Positions 36,606-57,847 are shown, numbered from the stretch's first letter. The stretch: DNA of 64,000 bases from Xiphophorus maculatus (GCF_002775205.1 NC_036447.1:21806501-21870500); one strand, 5' to 3'. Notes: generated from the letters alone by a model not told the origin. Made by a program: numbers and translations.

Positions 36606-38280
36606 AGCAATTTTACGACATAATATGTGGACAGAATCATCCACCCAGATATTTGTCAAATCGGTTCTTAATATTTAAAATTAATAGTTATTTCAGCTGT
36701 GCAAAATACTGTTTGTGTTATTTCAGTTATCTCAAATGTAATTCCTGCTACAATAAATGAGGTCACTGTTACAGCTCCTGATATCAGCCAGAAAATCCAT
36801 TATATCTGCCTGTATTTTTTTTTTTTTTTGGACTAAGTAATCACATTTTAAATAAGACCTCACTGCAGCAGTGAGAAACATGAGAATAAACAATTATGAA
36901 TAAATTAAATAGATAGGGTTTATTATTACTAGTACATCAAAAAGGTGTTTTAGACATCAGCAAAGTAATTTCTGGCTGGAGCACACATGGAGTCATTTAA
37001 CCCTTTAGTATAAAAAACAGCAAGCAGTTATCCTGTTACCATTTGGAGGTTGCTATGGCAATCAGGTTATAGTGTGTATAGCTGCCTTGGATCAAGGCCA
37101 ATGAAATAATAACTAACTAAACTAATAAATTGAAAACTCTTGGTCATTTTGATTAACTACCATACAGACTTTACTGGATAGTAAGAATTATTCAGAATAA
37201 TTTCCTAACGATTGTGATAAACTCTATTAATTATACTATTAATTATACTTGGAGATCTGAAACTTAAAGTCCTATACAAATTAAGGAAGGAAACTCAGGT
37301 TTTTTGAAACAAAAATAATTAGCTATTTGACGGATGAAATGTTGAATGTGGGAAAGAGTTTAAATCTGATGTATTACTTTTCTAAACGACAAAATGTACA
37401 ACTCACTGGCCAGTGCTGCCGTCAAAGCATCGTTTTTATACCCTCTGATCTTTCTTTTACATATGAAATCATTTTTACCCATTTAAATATTCCCAGCTGA
37501 AACCTTGAAACACTTGTTTCAAGTAGACGTCTTTCATTTAATTCTGATAAGTAACAAAATATATATATTCCGACAAGGGGGAACCGTATTATTTGCATTT
37601 AATAGTAATTAGTGATCCTAGTGTGATTTCACAAACGGCCTGCCATACCCTCCACTCCCCACAACTCGTCGGTCATGTGGCATACCGTGCGCTCGGGAGT
37701 GACTTCAAGAATTCAATGTCACACCAAAAACTTTTTCAAAGTCGTAAAAAGACGGTTAAGCATACGCATCTCTCGTTTTCAGAACGCATACAGACTAAAC
37801 ATGTGCGAGTGTTTGACTCGCGTCGATGGTTAATGCAGTCGGACAGCTTGCTTGATAAGTGAGTTCAGCGCGAGAAAGTGATACGTAGCTTTCCGCGCTA
37901 GCAGCCTGCGTCGACTTCTGACGTTTAAGTGAGCTAGCTGCCTACTAGCTTCCTATATCTCAAGTAGATAACCACGCTACACAATCGCGCCTCAGCACAG
38001 TTTCGAGGAAACTGTCAAAAAACCAACACGAACATGAGGTCAGATAGAGCTAAAAAAAAAAAAAAAAAAAGTACGATTGGCACTAGAAGCCAGCCGCCAT
38101 CTTGTGCTCTTATCAAAGATCTGACATCGCCATAACAACGGTCTGCGTTTGGAAAGAAGCTAGCAACCACTTTTCATCACACGACACGCTCGACGGATTT
38201 CACGTTTCACCCACAAAACGCACCAGCACACGCATGTAATCAACATAAAAACTACATGATCACTTCTGAGAGGTTTTCAC

Positions 38281-38520
38281 CTATATTTCCCGGCGTTGTC
38301 CTGAATAGTCGATAAAGTTTATTCCCTTTGATCCCGCTTGTTGTTGTTGACTTCGGTTGCTTGGCTCTTGTCGCCAGGACTACCGTGACTATGGCGCCTA
38401 GCCTTCACCGGGGCAACTGTTGCTACCCTCCATACATTGTGCCGCCCCTTCTCAAATGCTGATTGGCTTACACGTGAGGCGGTTCTAACGTCAGTGCAAT
38501 ATTCGCTTTCTGATTGGTGG
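38281..38520 (-). promoter_or_regulatory. rfx1: rfx1 non-coding exon 1 and core promoter
   Basis: On the minus strand a donor (ATATAG|gtgaaa) closes a probable non-coding exon at 38281 to about 38400. Upstream, in transcript direction, are an X-box-like site (38404-38417, TTCACC-GG-GGCAAC on the plus strand, one mismatch), CCAAT (38462-38466), an E-box CACGTG (38471-38476), a CRE-like ACGTCA (38488-38493) and a second CCAAT (38513-38517). The transcription start is inferred, not observed. Confidence 0.5.
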
Positions 38521-39490
38521 ACAGGTTCTGTCTGTAACTTTCACAGAGGGCTGGTATTAAATCGCCACTTGTGGTGCTGTAATTCTTTTGTAAATTGCAC
38601 ACTGTTGATTGATTAAATCTGAAATTATTTTTTCTTGTCTAGTCATAATCTTTATTTAATCAGGGTTGGTATGAAGATGTTGTTTAAAATAAATCCATAC
38701 ACAAATGATCAAATTCTCAGTATTTTATGCAAGATTGCACAGAATAAATACATTTTACGCTGAGCTCTCGGGACACAAAGTACTTTGAAATCCAGCAGTA
38801 ATGTGGACAATTACTTGGTAAGTTGCAAAAGGCTGCAGAGGTACTCAATTCATGAATCTCATGCTGTTCTAATTGCTTCTAATCAACCAGTGAATGTTCT
38901 TGTCTTGAGAGACCACTTCCAGTTCCTGTTTGTGCTTTTTCCATTTGGGATTAGCTTTGATGCTACTTTGTAAAATACATCAGAAAACAGGATCAGAGTT
39001 ATGGAGCCTTGCTATCTTGCAGACAGTACAGAATTGTGAAATCAAAAATGATACATACATACAATAAACACTCAATAAACATAAAAAAAGGTGCACTGAT
39101 TACATCAGACCAAACCAACTTTTTGTCCTAATGGCAACGCCCAATCCTGAAGCCATTTCCTATATTTCTGAACAAAACAATGATAAGGATAGAGTATCTT
39201 GTGTGTGTCTCCAACCTATTGAATCGTGGGGATTTTTAGGGTGAATGGATTGTAATCTCCATCCAAACTGGAACAGACATCGACGAGAGACGATGCTGAT
39301 GACATACGGCACAACCTGACTGATGTCAGGGACTGAAAGGCCAGCTGAAGGTCACAGGTGATTGGATTACCGAGAGTACTGTTGACACCGGTTCTCGCAT
39401 CATCCATTTTCTGCCAGCATTGTTGCCCCTAAAGGTTACCAGTTTTATCTCTGAGGATGCTGATAAGTGGAAGTGAGGCTCTGAAGTCTT
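38521..39490. other. rfx1-rln3 intergenic stretch
   Basis: The stretch between the divergent rfx1 and rln3 promoters. No exon, RNA gene or recognised repeat was seen. Confidence 0.4.
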
Positions 39491-39497
39491 TATAAGG
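39491..39497 (+). promoter_or_regulatory. rln3: rln3 TATA box
   Basis: TATAAGG lies 65 bases before the rln3 start codon, leaving room for a transcription start near 39522 and a 5' UTR of about 40 bases. A TATA promoter suits a tissue-restricted neuropeptide gene, unlike its CpG- and CCAAT-type neighbours. Confidence 0.6.
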
Positions 39498-39561
39498 TGA
39501 TGAGACCATCCAAAAATAAAAAATAAAAATCCTGAACCACAGAGACATCCATTCTGTCACC

Positions 39562-41608
39562 ATGTTCAAAGGAGCCCTGTTGACATTAGGCCTGGTCATG
39601 GTATTTGTGCACCTTGCACATAGTACCGACGGTCATTCTTCACTTTATGGGGTAAAATTGTGTGGAAGAGAGTTCATACGAGCCGTCATTTTCACATGTG
39701 GTGGTTCTCGCTGGAGAAGAAGCGTGGAAGACTCAGGTAAGATAATAAAAATTCACTTTGAATTTATGGCTATTTTCATCATTCAAATTCAGATCTTCTT
39801 TACTGTCCCTAAAAGGGAAAACTTGGATTGACAATCATAGTAAAAAGAAACAAACAAAAACAACCACTAGTATTCTATGAAATAATAAAACAATGTTTGA
39901 AGTAGTTTATTAAGAGGTATAAAATCAATAGAAAACCAAATAAAATAACAACAAGAAAAGATAAAGAAAGTGCTAGTAGTTCAAAGTGAAAATTAAACAT
40001 CAGATGTAATAATGTGCAATTATTTCTTTGACTTCCTTTCTTAGGGAGGAGGCATGTTTTTCTTGAAAGAAGAGTAAATTATAAAAAGGGACCAATTATT
40101 TGGCCAGAGATCAAAATTTACCAGTCTTTCTTGAATGGCTCTAACTGGTGATCTACTGGTCAAATAATTAAAAATCTGATTCTTTTTTTCCCCTATTCCC
40201 CTAACACATCAAAACTAATCATTTTCCTTCTAAAACCTCATCAAACAACAACCTGCAAGTGTTATGGGCATATGGCTTGATTCAATACATTAGGGTAATC
40301 TTACATTTCTTTATCTTCAGTTGGACTAAAAACTACTACTTCTATCAAATTTGCAGCTCAAGCCTAGATGGGAATGAAAGGAGATTGTACAGAACGTTAC
40401 ATTTGATTATGTGACACTTCTTCAGAATAAAACCACTAAAGCTTTTTTTTTTCACTTCAAATGTTTTCAATTTGCACCAAACAATACCTGAAGGGTCATT
40501 TTTGTAGATTGCAGGAATGTTGTAGTTATTCTGAATTGTGTTTTTGTTAGTCACTGTCTTGAGGAACCTATCATAATCAGCCATTTCCACAGCTAAAAAG
40601 AAACGACTGATGTAGGAAGAAAATGATTGATATGTCCTTGATTAATTAGTAAATGGATAGTTTGATATTTTTCTTCCTCAGTAAAACACTTGGTATGAAA
40701 AGAAACTAAATTTAACTGATTTGGAAAGCAGCCACATGAACTGTTTAATTAAACCAGTACAAGATGTTTTCATGTTATTCAGCTTTACATTTATGTTAGT
40801 CACTCAGACTGGAAATGCTTTTGCTCTCAACAAGCATCTCAACTATTAAAAGATTCTTGCAACAGCCTTTGCATAATCCGCTATGACGTTCTTGATTTGT
40901 TTTAAGATGGTTTAAGTTCGCTTTAGTCTTGAATTCTCTTGGGCATGTCGTTGCCTTCAGCCACACGGCTAACTAGCCTGGATTTAGAACAAATGAAAAC
41001 TCTAAGATAGTTTATCTACTGCGGGTGAAATATGAACTGCTTATAAAATTTTAATAGAGATGAAGGAAGTGGATGCTGCATCATTCCACAAAGTCTGTCA
41101 CAACTTGGGCTGATGGCTAACTTCTCCATCCTGTAGTGGACTGACTCACTATTATTGTGCCATCAGCAAATTTCAGGAAATTCCTGAGTGTGGCAACTTT
41201 TGATGTCATTAATATATAAAAACACACAGAGCCAGAAAAAAATAACACTCTCCCTATAGAGAGCCATTGACCGACATCACCGTGTTTCATGTTTCCTCTG
41301 ATGTCAAACCAGGATTTTGATACATGTTCACCTTTTAATCAGGCCTCATTGGAGAAGAAATCCTGGATCCGTGGCGGGCGATTCCAATCCCTCAGCTTTC
41401 TGAGAAAGATCCTGCTAATTCCCAAGCACTGAAAGATCAAGTGATGAATGCTGTTGGGTTCAGCCGCTCAGCTCGCTCACCGCTCTCAGAGAAATTGCTG
41501 GAGGTTCTGCAGGGGGAAGGCAGGAAAGGACGGGAAGTAGAGTTCGGACTGTCCAACTCTTGCTGCAAGTGGGGCTGCAGCAAGAGTGAGATCAGCTCTC
41601 TTTGCTGA
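39562..41608 (+). CDS. rln3: Relaxin-3 preprohormone
   Basis: Secreted neuropeptide of the insulin/relaxin superfamily; in mammals it is made mainly in the nucleus incertus and signals through RXFP3. Two exons, 39562-39736 and 41343-41608, 146 aa, with the single phase-1 intron in the C-peptide usual for the family. A signal peptide covers about residues 1-22. The B chain (about 25-51) has the receptor motif R36-xxx-R40-xx-I43 and cysteines 34 and 46. The A chain begins near residue 123 and has the CC-x3-C-x8-C pattern (132, 133, 137, 146), ending CKWGCSKSEISSLC as in human. Processing sites are W51-RR-S54 after B and RKGR (119-122) before A. The B and A chains identify relaxin-3 clearly; I cannot tell whether this is teleost rln3a or rln3b. 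The intron (39737-41342) shows nothing recognisable. Confidence 0.95.
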
Positions 41609-41735
41609 AGATGATTTACCCCCTTAACTGTCTGACATGGAGAATTTTTTTTATAAACCCCATCTTAAAACTAATGATTTTCCATATATTAATGAAAAGA
41701 ATTTACTGTGACTGTCACATGCTGAAAATGTGTTT

Positions 41736-41741
41736 AATAAA
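41736..41741 (+). terminator. rln3: rln3 poly(A) signal
   Basis: AATAAA 128 bases after the rln3 stop codon; the first such signal downstream. Confidence 0.75.
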
Positions 41742-42066
41742 TCTTTGAGTTATCGATTTAGAATCTGTTCCTTTAAAAAGAACAAATGTGATATTTCATG
41801 CAATTAAAGATGTTTCCACTTACACAAAATATTGTTTCACAAACGGTGTTGTCAAGGATTTCAAAATAAAGGAAGTAGTGATGACAATACATAAAGACGT
41901 AAAGGAGTTTCGAAAAGACACAATTTGTTATGAAATATTATTTTGTCCTGCAAACCACAACTCGGGTGCCTTTTCTTATTGGAGATTTGTTGTGTGCTTC
42001 AATAAGCTCCTTGTGTTTTCCTACCTTTATTTTTAAACAGGATGATTTTAGAAAGACAAACATAAG

Positions 42067-42138
42067 AAATCATTCAACTGATTGTTGAATGATTTCAACT
42101 GCTTCAGTTGAACCTTCAACTGCTTCAGTTGAAGGTTC
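42067..42138. repeat. Three tandem perfect hairpins 3' of rln3
   Basis: Stem 1 is 42067-42077/42085-42095 (11 bp, 7-nt loop). Stem 2 is TTCAACTG at 42094-42101 with 42105-42112 (8 bp, loop CTT). Stem 3 is GAACCTTCAACTG at 42110-42122 with 42126-42138 (13 bp, loop CTT). Stems 2 and 3 share a 19-base direct repeat, TTCAACTGCTTCAGTTGAA. They lie about 460 bases past the rln3 stop, outside its likely transcript. More 'ttcaactga' copies follow to 42170. Confidence 0.8.
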
Positions 42139-42500
42139 AACTGAGGTATAACTGAATCATTCAACTGAAGTATAAAGTAAAATCCTGCCTTTTATATATA
42201 AATTTGTGCATTTAGGGACAATTCTAGAGATTCCAGTATGCAATAACCCGTCAACCAAAAGCGTTGTCAAAAGAACAAACCCTTGTTTTAAATAAGAAAA
42301 CAAAGAATCACATAATAGCATAATTAAAACAAAATATACATGCTTAAATACAAAGTGTGTTTATTATTTATTACTATATTTATTATAAATGAATATTTGT
42401 CTAATTTGTCTAGTTTATTTCATCCAAATGAGCATCAAACTCCTACCTGTTGCATGTAGATATTGATAAATCAAGATTGAACTACAGTAATCAGAACCTG

Positions 42501-42514
42501 GCGCCATCTAGTGG
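42501..42514 (-). promoter_or_regulatory. CTCF-like core motif between rln3 and tnpo2
   Basis: On the minus strand CCACTAGATGGCGC matches CCASYAGRKGGCRS at all 14 positions. It separates rln3 from the tnpo2 upstream region. Confidence 0.4.
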
Positions 42515-43531
42515 TCAAGAGTAAAGCTCAAAAGAAGTCATATACAGTATTCACGAAATTAAACGCGCTGCGTATTTTTGTACCAACAAGATACATTTAA
42601 AAAACCGAACAGCCACACTTATAATAAGAAAAAGGCAGTTATTTTAAAACATGTCTTACTGCGTAATCACCTGGTTCAGGTCTGTTGTCTACGGAAGCCG
42701 GCAAGAATCAAACAGGTCACCCGGCTTGATCGCAAGGCATGCAATCTCTGTCATACACAAGCTAGCGTAAGAAATACACAGACCTACAGAGACTATAGTT
42801 TTTTACACAGCCACACAGATAGCTGCGATATTTTGTTTAATGTTAGTTTTTTACAGCGTGACTGCACTGTTTTCCGTACAAATATAAAACCAGCACACCG
42901 GAGTAACCAGGTAAAATCTTTCGCGCTACTTTCATACAGATGCTAGCTAGACATGCTACATGTTCTAGCTTTGGGTTGATGTCCGGTTGTTTATATCATG
43001 CATTTGAAAGTCTTTCTGTAATTGGTGTTAATTACACGTTCAGATATAAAGTACAGTGACCGGGAATCTGTGTAATTTACGCCTTGTAGCCGTTTAAAAC
43101 GAGTGAATACGCATTTTAACCCATGTTGACATTAAGCTAGCTTGCTAGCTGTCTCAGAGACATTGCGCCGTCTGGGCCTCATGGAGAAAAACTCTCCTCA
43201 GCTCTTAGTTTATAACTTATTAGAACTTACCGAAGCCAATTCACCGTAGTTTAGCACTCGCTTTTATTATTGTTGGGAATCATACCTCAGAAAACAGGAA
43301 ATGCTCCTAGCCACTCATGCTATCAAAACGGCTTCTCGATAGTATTTACAGCCTTTTTCATTTTCTGAGGTTTTCAAAAACCAGTTTCTGTTTGAGGCAG
43401 ATAATATAACGGATGGTCAACTATCTTTAGTGAGTGGCGTGCTTGTTTTCTACGTATAGGTGTGAGTGAGAGCACTTAGAGGCGTTGTTGTCGTGCCGTT
43501 CAGACAGCTCATCAATGTGTTATCTTCACAG
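42515..43531 (+). promoter_or_regulatory. tnpo2: tnpo2 upstream region and probable 5' UTR exon
   Basis: The first coding exon opens at a splice acceptor (cttcacag, ending at 43531) one base before the ATG, so a non-coding exon must lie upstream. Candidate donors are CAG|gtaaaa near 42910 and TAG|gtgtga near 43459. The region has several CpGs. The transcription start cannot be fixed. Confidence 0.4.
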
Positions 43532-43532
43532 G

Positions 43533-52972
<9,440 letters not shown>

Positions 52973-54620
52973 GTTCTCCACACCCACCCAATAGGTAAGC
53001 CACCACACATTGGGCTAAAGTAAAGAAAAGTTGCATTGTTGCTCCATTAACATCTTCATGTTGGTTTGTGTTTTTTGCCTTCAGGTGAGCCAGCAGGAGG
53101 AGGGTGAATGGGAAACTCATCCATCTGTGTATTGCACGGCCCTGATCTGGGGGGAGGGAGAGGGACGCTTTTGGCCGCTCCCCCTGATGGACGGCCCCCA
53201 CGCCCTATGTGTTTGTCCATAGAGGGAGGGTGCGCGGGTGGGAGGGAGGGACAGGGGGGACACCTCTAGATTAACTAGGCAGGGACCTGACACAGAAAAA
53301 AAAACAACAACTAACTGGTAGGGACAGATAGAGGAGGAGGAGACCAGCTGGAAAAGAGAGCGGCACAAAGAAAAGTTCAGGGACAGACAGGGAGGGGATT
53401 CACAACGAGGCAGGGACAGCAGGCAGGAGAAAGCTTGTTTCCTGGCTAGAACGACAGGGAAAGTTAGGATTTTAATGGGATTCTTAAACTTAAACGAGTA
53501 GCTGGTTGCTCAACAGACTCACAGACATTAAGTTGTACATGCAGTACCTGGGACAGACTGTGGGTGGCACTGTGGTTTAGACTTTTTACAGACCTACTAC
53601 GTAGCTAGGGACAGACAGGTAAAAAAAAAACAACCTCTCTAATAACTTCATTTTTCTGGGGGAATAGGATTCTATATCAAATACTCCATCTGTGCTCCAC
53701 CCTATTCTGCTTCTCTGTAAGATGATCTATCCTCATCCATGTTTCCTACCTTTCATTCTTACCAGAGTGCTGCTTTACAGAGCTATCATCTATCACACAT
53801 ATTGCTGTCTACATGTTTTTTTCTACCTGATCGAACGAGACAGAGAGAGAGAGAGTGTGGGGAAGCCTTTTCCCACCGAAAACAAACCATTTCTCTGGGA
53901 AGGGGGGCTTAGGGCTAACACTTTTGTTTTCTCACCTGAGCGGGAGGAAATCTTACAAAGAAAATGCATCCTTAGTTTTGTCTCCAAGGTTCAGCTCGAC
54001 GCGTGCATGTTGCAAGTTTGTAAATCCTGATTTCGGCATTCTTTAACGGTGTGTGAAATGTGTATTTTTTATTTTTTGTATTTGTTTTTGGACATGGTAC
54101 CGAGCTAAAACTTGACTCCCCACCGCAATGTCCTTGGCACCTGTTGACTGTGACCAAGTGTTTGTGTATGTGCGCGCGTGTGTGTGTGTGCGCATGTGAC
54201 TGAGTGTGTGTATGTGTCTGTCTACATTTGTGTTGATATCCATTTGATGCCATATTGATATCTTTAGTAAAACTGATTGGTTGTGATCTTTATAATGTTT
54301 TATAATTGGTCTTTTTTTTTTTTGCTGCTACTGATGAGTTTTGTTTCTGTAGTGAACTGAAATTCACACACTTAACACAAAAATTGAATTGATGCTATAT
54401 TCAGTGACTGTTAAGTTGTTTTTTTGCACTTTTTATTTTATTCAGTTTTTTTTTTATTTTATTATTTGTATGGTATATTTTTTTTAACTTCACCCATATG
54501 ATATGTCTTGACCCTAATGTCAGTGTTTGTCATACTGTGTTGCACTGTGAAATTAAGTGTCTTTGACTGGCAAAAATATCTCAATACTAAATGGCAAATA
54601 AAAGCAAATTTGTGAAACTG
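52973..54620 (+). other. tnpo2: tnpo2 3' UTR with a probable intron
   Basis: After the stop, CAATAG|gtaagc (donor at 52995) and cttcag|GTGAGC (exon from 53085) define a likely 90-base 3' UTR intron. The junction lies 22 bases after the stop, short of the usual nonsense-decay distance. The remaining UTR has a purine-rich 53220-53620 stretch with repeated AGGGACAG words, then GT-rich and T-rich parts. AATAAA is at 54597-54602. Confidence 0.6.
54597..54602 (+). terminator. tnpo2: tnpo2 poly(A) signal
   Basis: AATAAA in 'ggcaaataaaagc', about 1.6 kb after the stop codon. A GT-rich tract (tgtgtgtgcgtgtgtgtg) follows at 54664-54681. Confidence 0.65.
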
Positions 54621-54828
54621 CGACTAATCCGCACTTTTACAATTACTAACCTTGCCATAATGCTGTGTGTGTGCGTGTGTGTGAGATCCTGCATGAGAGA
54701 GTGCATGAAGAGATTTAGTATTTGCCAATAAGCATGTTTGACGGAAGAGTGTGATACGGTTAAAAGTCGGGATGTAGCCTGCCTCAGCATAGTTTGTATG
54801 CATGCTCTGTCTTTCCACAGTAAAGATG

Positions 54829-56392
54829 TACAGTGCCTTGCAAAAGTATTTGTACCTCTTAAATGTTTATACATTTTGTATGAAAACTACAAACTTTAGT
54901 GTATTTTATTAGATCTTTATGATAGCCCAACCCAAAGGAGCGTATAATGAGAGAGACATTTCTGTCCTTTCTGCTCTGTAAACTGACCCAACCACAACTA
55001 CTACTAGCCCACTCGAAAATAAATTTCAAGTGGGGTTTAGGTCGGGACTACCCTGGTAAAAACCAGCTCTTGTTCTATGCTTCGCTTCATCCAGAGGGTC
55101 TGGACTCTTGACTATTGAGAAGCAATTGTTTACTGGAGGCGTGGAGTTTGTTCAAGTCTTAAATGTTACCCAGTCGCTAACGTTCGTCCATGATGTAGCC
55201 GTCCTCCACTGCAAAGAGAGAAGTGCCGAGCTGAACGAGGCAGCTGTTAATATTGATTCAGTATTTAGAAGTGTGGCAAACACGGACTGAACGGCTTCGT
55301 TCACTTCCTCTGCTGCCATCACTAAAACTACAGACTACAATTCTAAAACAGCGCAGAAAATTGACATCATTCACAACTTCTCCTGTTCACTGATTGGCCT
55401 GGTCAAAAATCTATCAGGGAGAATCCCCTTCAATGGGAGAAAACCTAGAAGGAGCAGTGAAGAGAGATTGGAATTTAGAAGCCAGTGGCTGGGCTAGGTT
55501 GGGACTTTGACTAGGCCATATTTTGCTCAGTCTCAAGTCTTTTTGTAGCCTCTAATTGGTTTTCTTCCAGTATTCTCCCGAATATTCCTCTCTGGTCTGA
55601 CTAGCTTCCTTTGCCCTGCTGAAGATCCCCTCAGCATCATGCTGACAACCACTACTCTGAAATGAGTAGCAGTTGTCCTGTTGAGATGCTCCAATCTGAG
55701 TTGTAGATCTCTGTGACTTATCCAGAGTCTCCATGAGCTTCTTGTAAGCTTTTCCAATGACATGATGTCCTTTACGTTGAGTGTCAGCTTATATGGATGA
55801 CCCTTTTTGGATTGATTAAACAAAGCTCTGTGGGACATTCGCAGCTCAACATATTGTTGTACAACATATGACTGTGCGCCTCCTGAGATCATAATACAAA
55901 CTACTCACTTCAACGCTCTTGGGAACAGTTGTAAACAGCATAATGGCAGCATTGTTGTGATGACATGCTGAAGATGGAGAGTTGAAAAAAGTAGTAGCTT
56001 CTTAAAGAGACAGAGGCCAATTTCAAAGTAGTTTGCGATGTTAAATTTATTTGATGTCATGTTTGATATATGCAGCATTTTTATAACACCTGAAGCTTAC
56101 ATAGTATCTTGATTGTGCTACAAAATAATATTCTTCTTTAAACTTCTCCTGAACTTTTCTCCCTGACCTGTCTGTTCCATATCCATATATGCGCACCACA
56201 CTTTTCAGATATTCAGTTTTAAAAATTTAAAGCAATGTCTCAATCCCTTTTCATTTCACAACTACACACTACTTTGTGTCAACTCATCAAACGCCATTCC
56301 AATTAATAGGTGTGTCAGTACTGGTGTGGGCTTGTAAGAGGACAAAATGTGGAAAAGCTCAACAGGTATGAATACTTTAGCAATGCACTGTA
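54829..56392. mobile_element. Tc1/mariner-like inverted-repeat element with a nested insertion
   Basis: The left end TACAGTGCCTTGCAAAAGTA and the right end (minus strand ATACAGTGCATTGCTAAAGT) are the inverted termini of a widespread fish Tc1-like non-autonomous element, with TA at the outer edges. The sub-terminal 'ttttattagatctttatgat' fits. The interior has no transposase frame and carries another repeat at 55905-56140. Confidence 0.75.
55905..56140 (-). repeat. Nested copy of the 'cctctgtctctttaagaa' repeat
   Basis: On the minus strand it contains 'tgtagcacaatcaaga', 'tttgaaattggcctctgtct' and 'ctttaagaagct', as in the copies at 20385 and 29130. It sits inside the Tc1-like element, so it inserted later. 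Confidence 0.65.
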
Positions 56393-57847
56393 TGGGTGTG
56401 TGTGCAGTAGTGCATGTTTGGTGTATGTTTCAGAGTATTATGACTGCCCTTTACACACCAACACACCACCTCGACTGACAAGCAGAAAGGGACGGTACAT
56501 TTAGATAAAAAGCTAGGACACTGCCAAAGAGCAATAGCCACTAAATTAGAAAGTTGGATTAGAAGCAGGGGCCACCTGGAGCGTGATGCGGACACACAGG
56601 TACAGCCGGACTGTAAGGAGGATTTCTGATCACGATTCTGCCAGCAAAATTCAACACAGGGAAGCATGTTCATCTTTTTAAATGTTTTTTTTTTAAATTT
56701 TATTATTATTATTATTTTCTGGCTCATAGACAAAATGTTGCCGCTTGATTTGACCTAGACTGTGACCATTAAGGTAATTGAACCAATCATCCGTTACTTA
56801 AAATTGGAGACAATCTGAGTCTGTTTCCTTTCTCTCAGTTCGGATTGTGAGGGATGTTTTATTTTATTTTTATTTTTATAAATGTCTCAGTGGCTCAATA
56901 TTTTTACGTGATTTCATGTGCTTCTCTGATGTTTTCTAGTTCCATGAGATTTTTGTATTGTGAACTTTTTAACGATACTGTAGAAGTCTGGTTGTGGACC
57001 AGTGATGAATACAAGTAGAGAGAGGAGACATGATTTTTTTATTTTCATTTTTTAATTTATGTTAATGTAATAAGAAGCATGATACTGGGTAAGATTTAAA
57101 CTTTTAACATAAAAAATCAGCCTGATTTATAATAGAGCAAAAATAATTTGGTACCTGCCTTTAATCTGTTTCCCTCCATTTATTATAATTTGGGAGTAGA
57201 AATGAAATAGTTTTGGGGTGATTTTAATCCTTTTATAGTTTGTGTGTAAAACTGACTGAAAATCCAGCTGGATTGTGGATTACCTGAAATAAATGTTCTT
57301 GTCATGCATGCTGAGAAATGGCTGTTATGATTTTTGGTGCTTTTTTTAAAAGTTAATATTTTGGTTTTTCTTTTTAACTCTGTTTCAGATAAATAGCACA
57401 GTTCCTGGTATATCAACTCTCAAATTAAAATTCAATGTAAAATGAGGAGTGCAATGTGGGCACTTTTTCTGACAGTCACCTTCATTGTTCAGACACGAAG
57501 GTGTGATTATTATTTTATTATTATTATTATTTTTCAAAATTTGGGTGTAAAAGTTAAAATTTGCAGCATATTTTCATTAATTCAAACATGTTTAAATTTA
57601 AGTAGCCAACAACAATAATATTTGGAGAAATGTCTCTTACCATGTGGCAGAAAACCCACTTAGTTTTGGTTAAATCAAAAACTTTATGCTATATCTTTTC
57701 ATCTTTTGCAAAAAAAAAAAAAAAGATGATGTATGTTTGGACTATTTTATTATTACACGCTCAGTCGTGTCAAATATTTTACTATCCAACTGACAATGTG
57801 TTGAAATTAAAGATGGCTGAACAGTCAGCCATCTTTAATGGCTAATT
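56393..57847. other. Intergenic stretch, A/T-rich, no gene recognised
   Basis: It contains (TTA)n-type tracts near 56699-56717 and 57506-57532. No exon with splice sites or similarity was seen. It could be part of a longer tnpo2 3' UTR, but there is no evidence beyond position. Confidence 0.4.

Noticed and set aside
42578-42946. 122-codon open frame on the plus strand upstream of tnpo2
   Set aside because: No recognisable domain, no splice structure and ordinary base composition; it lies in the tnpo2 upstream region.
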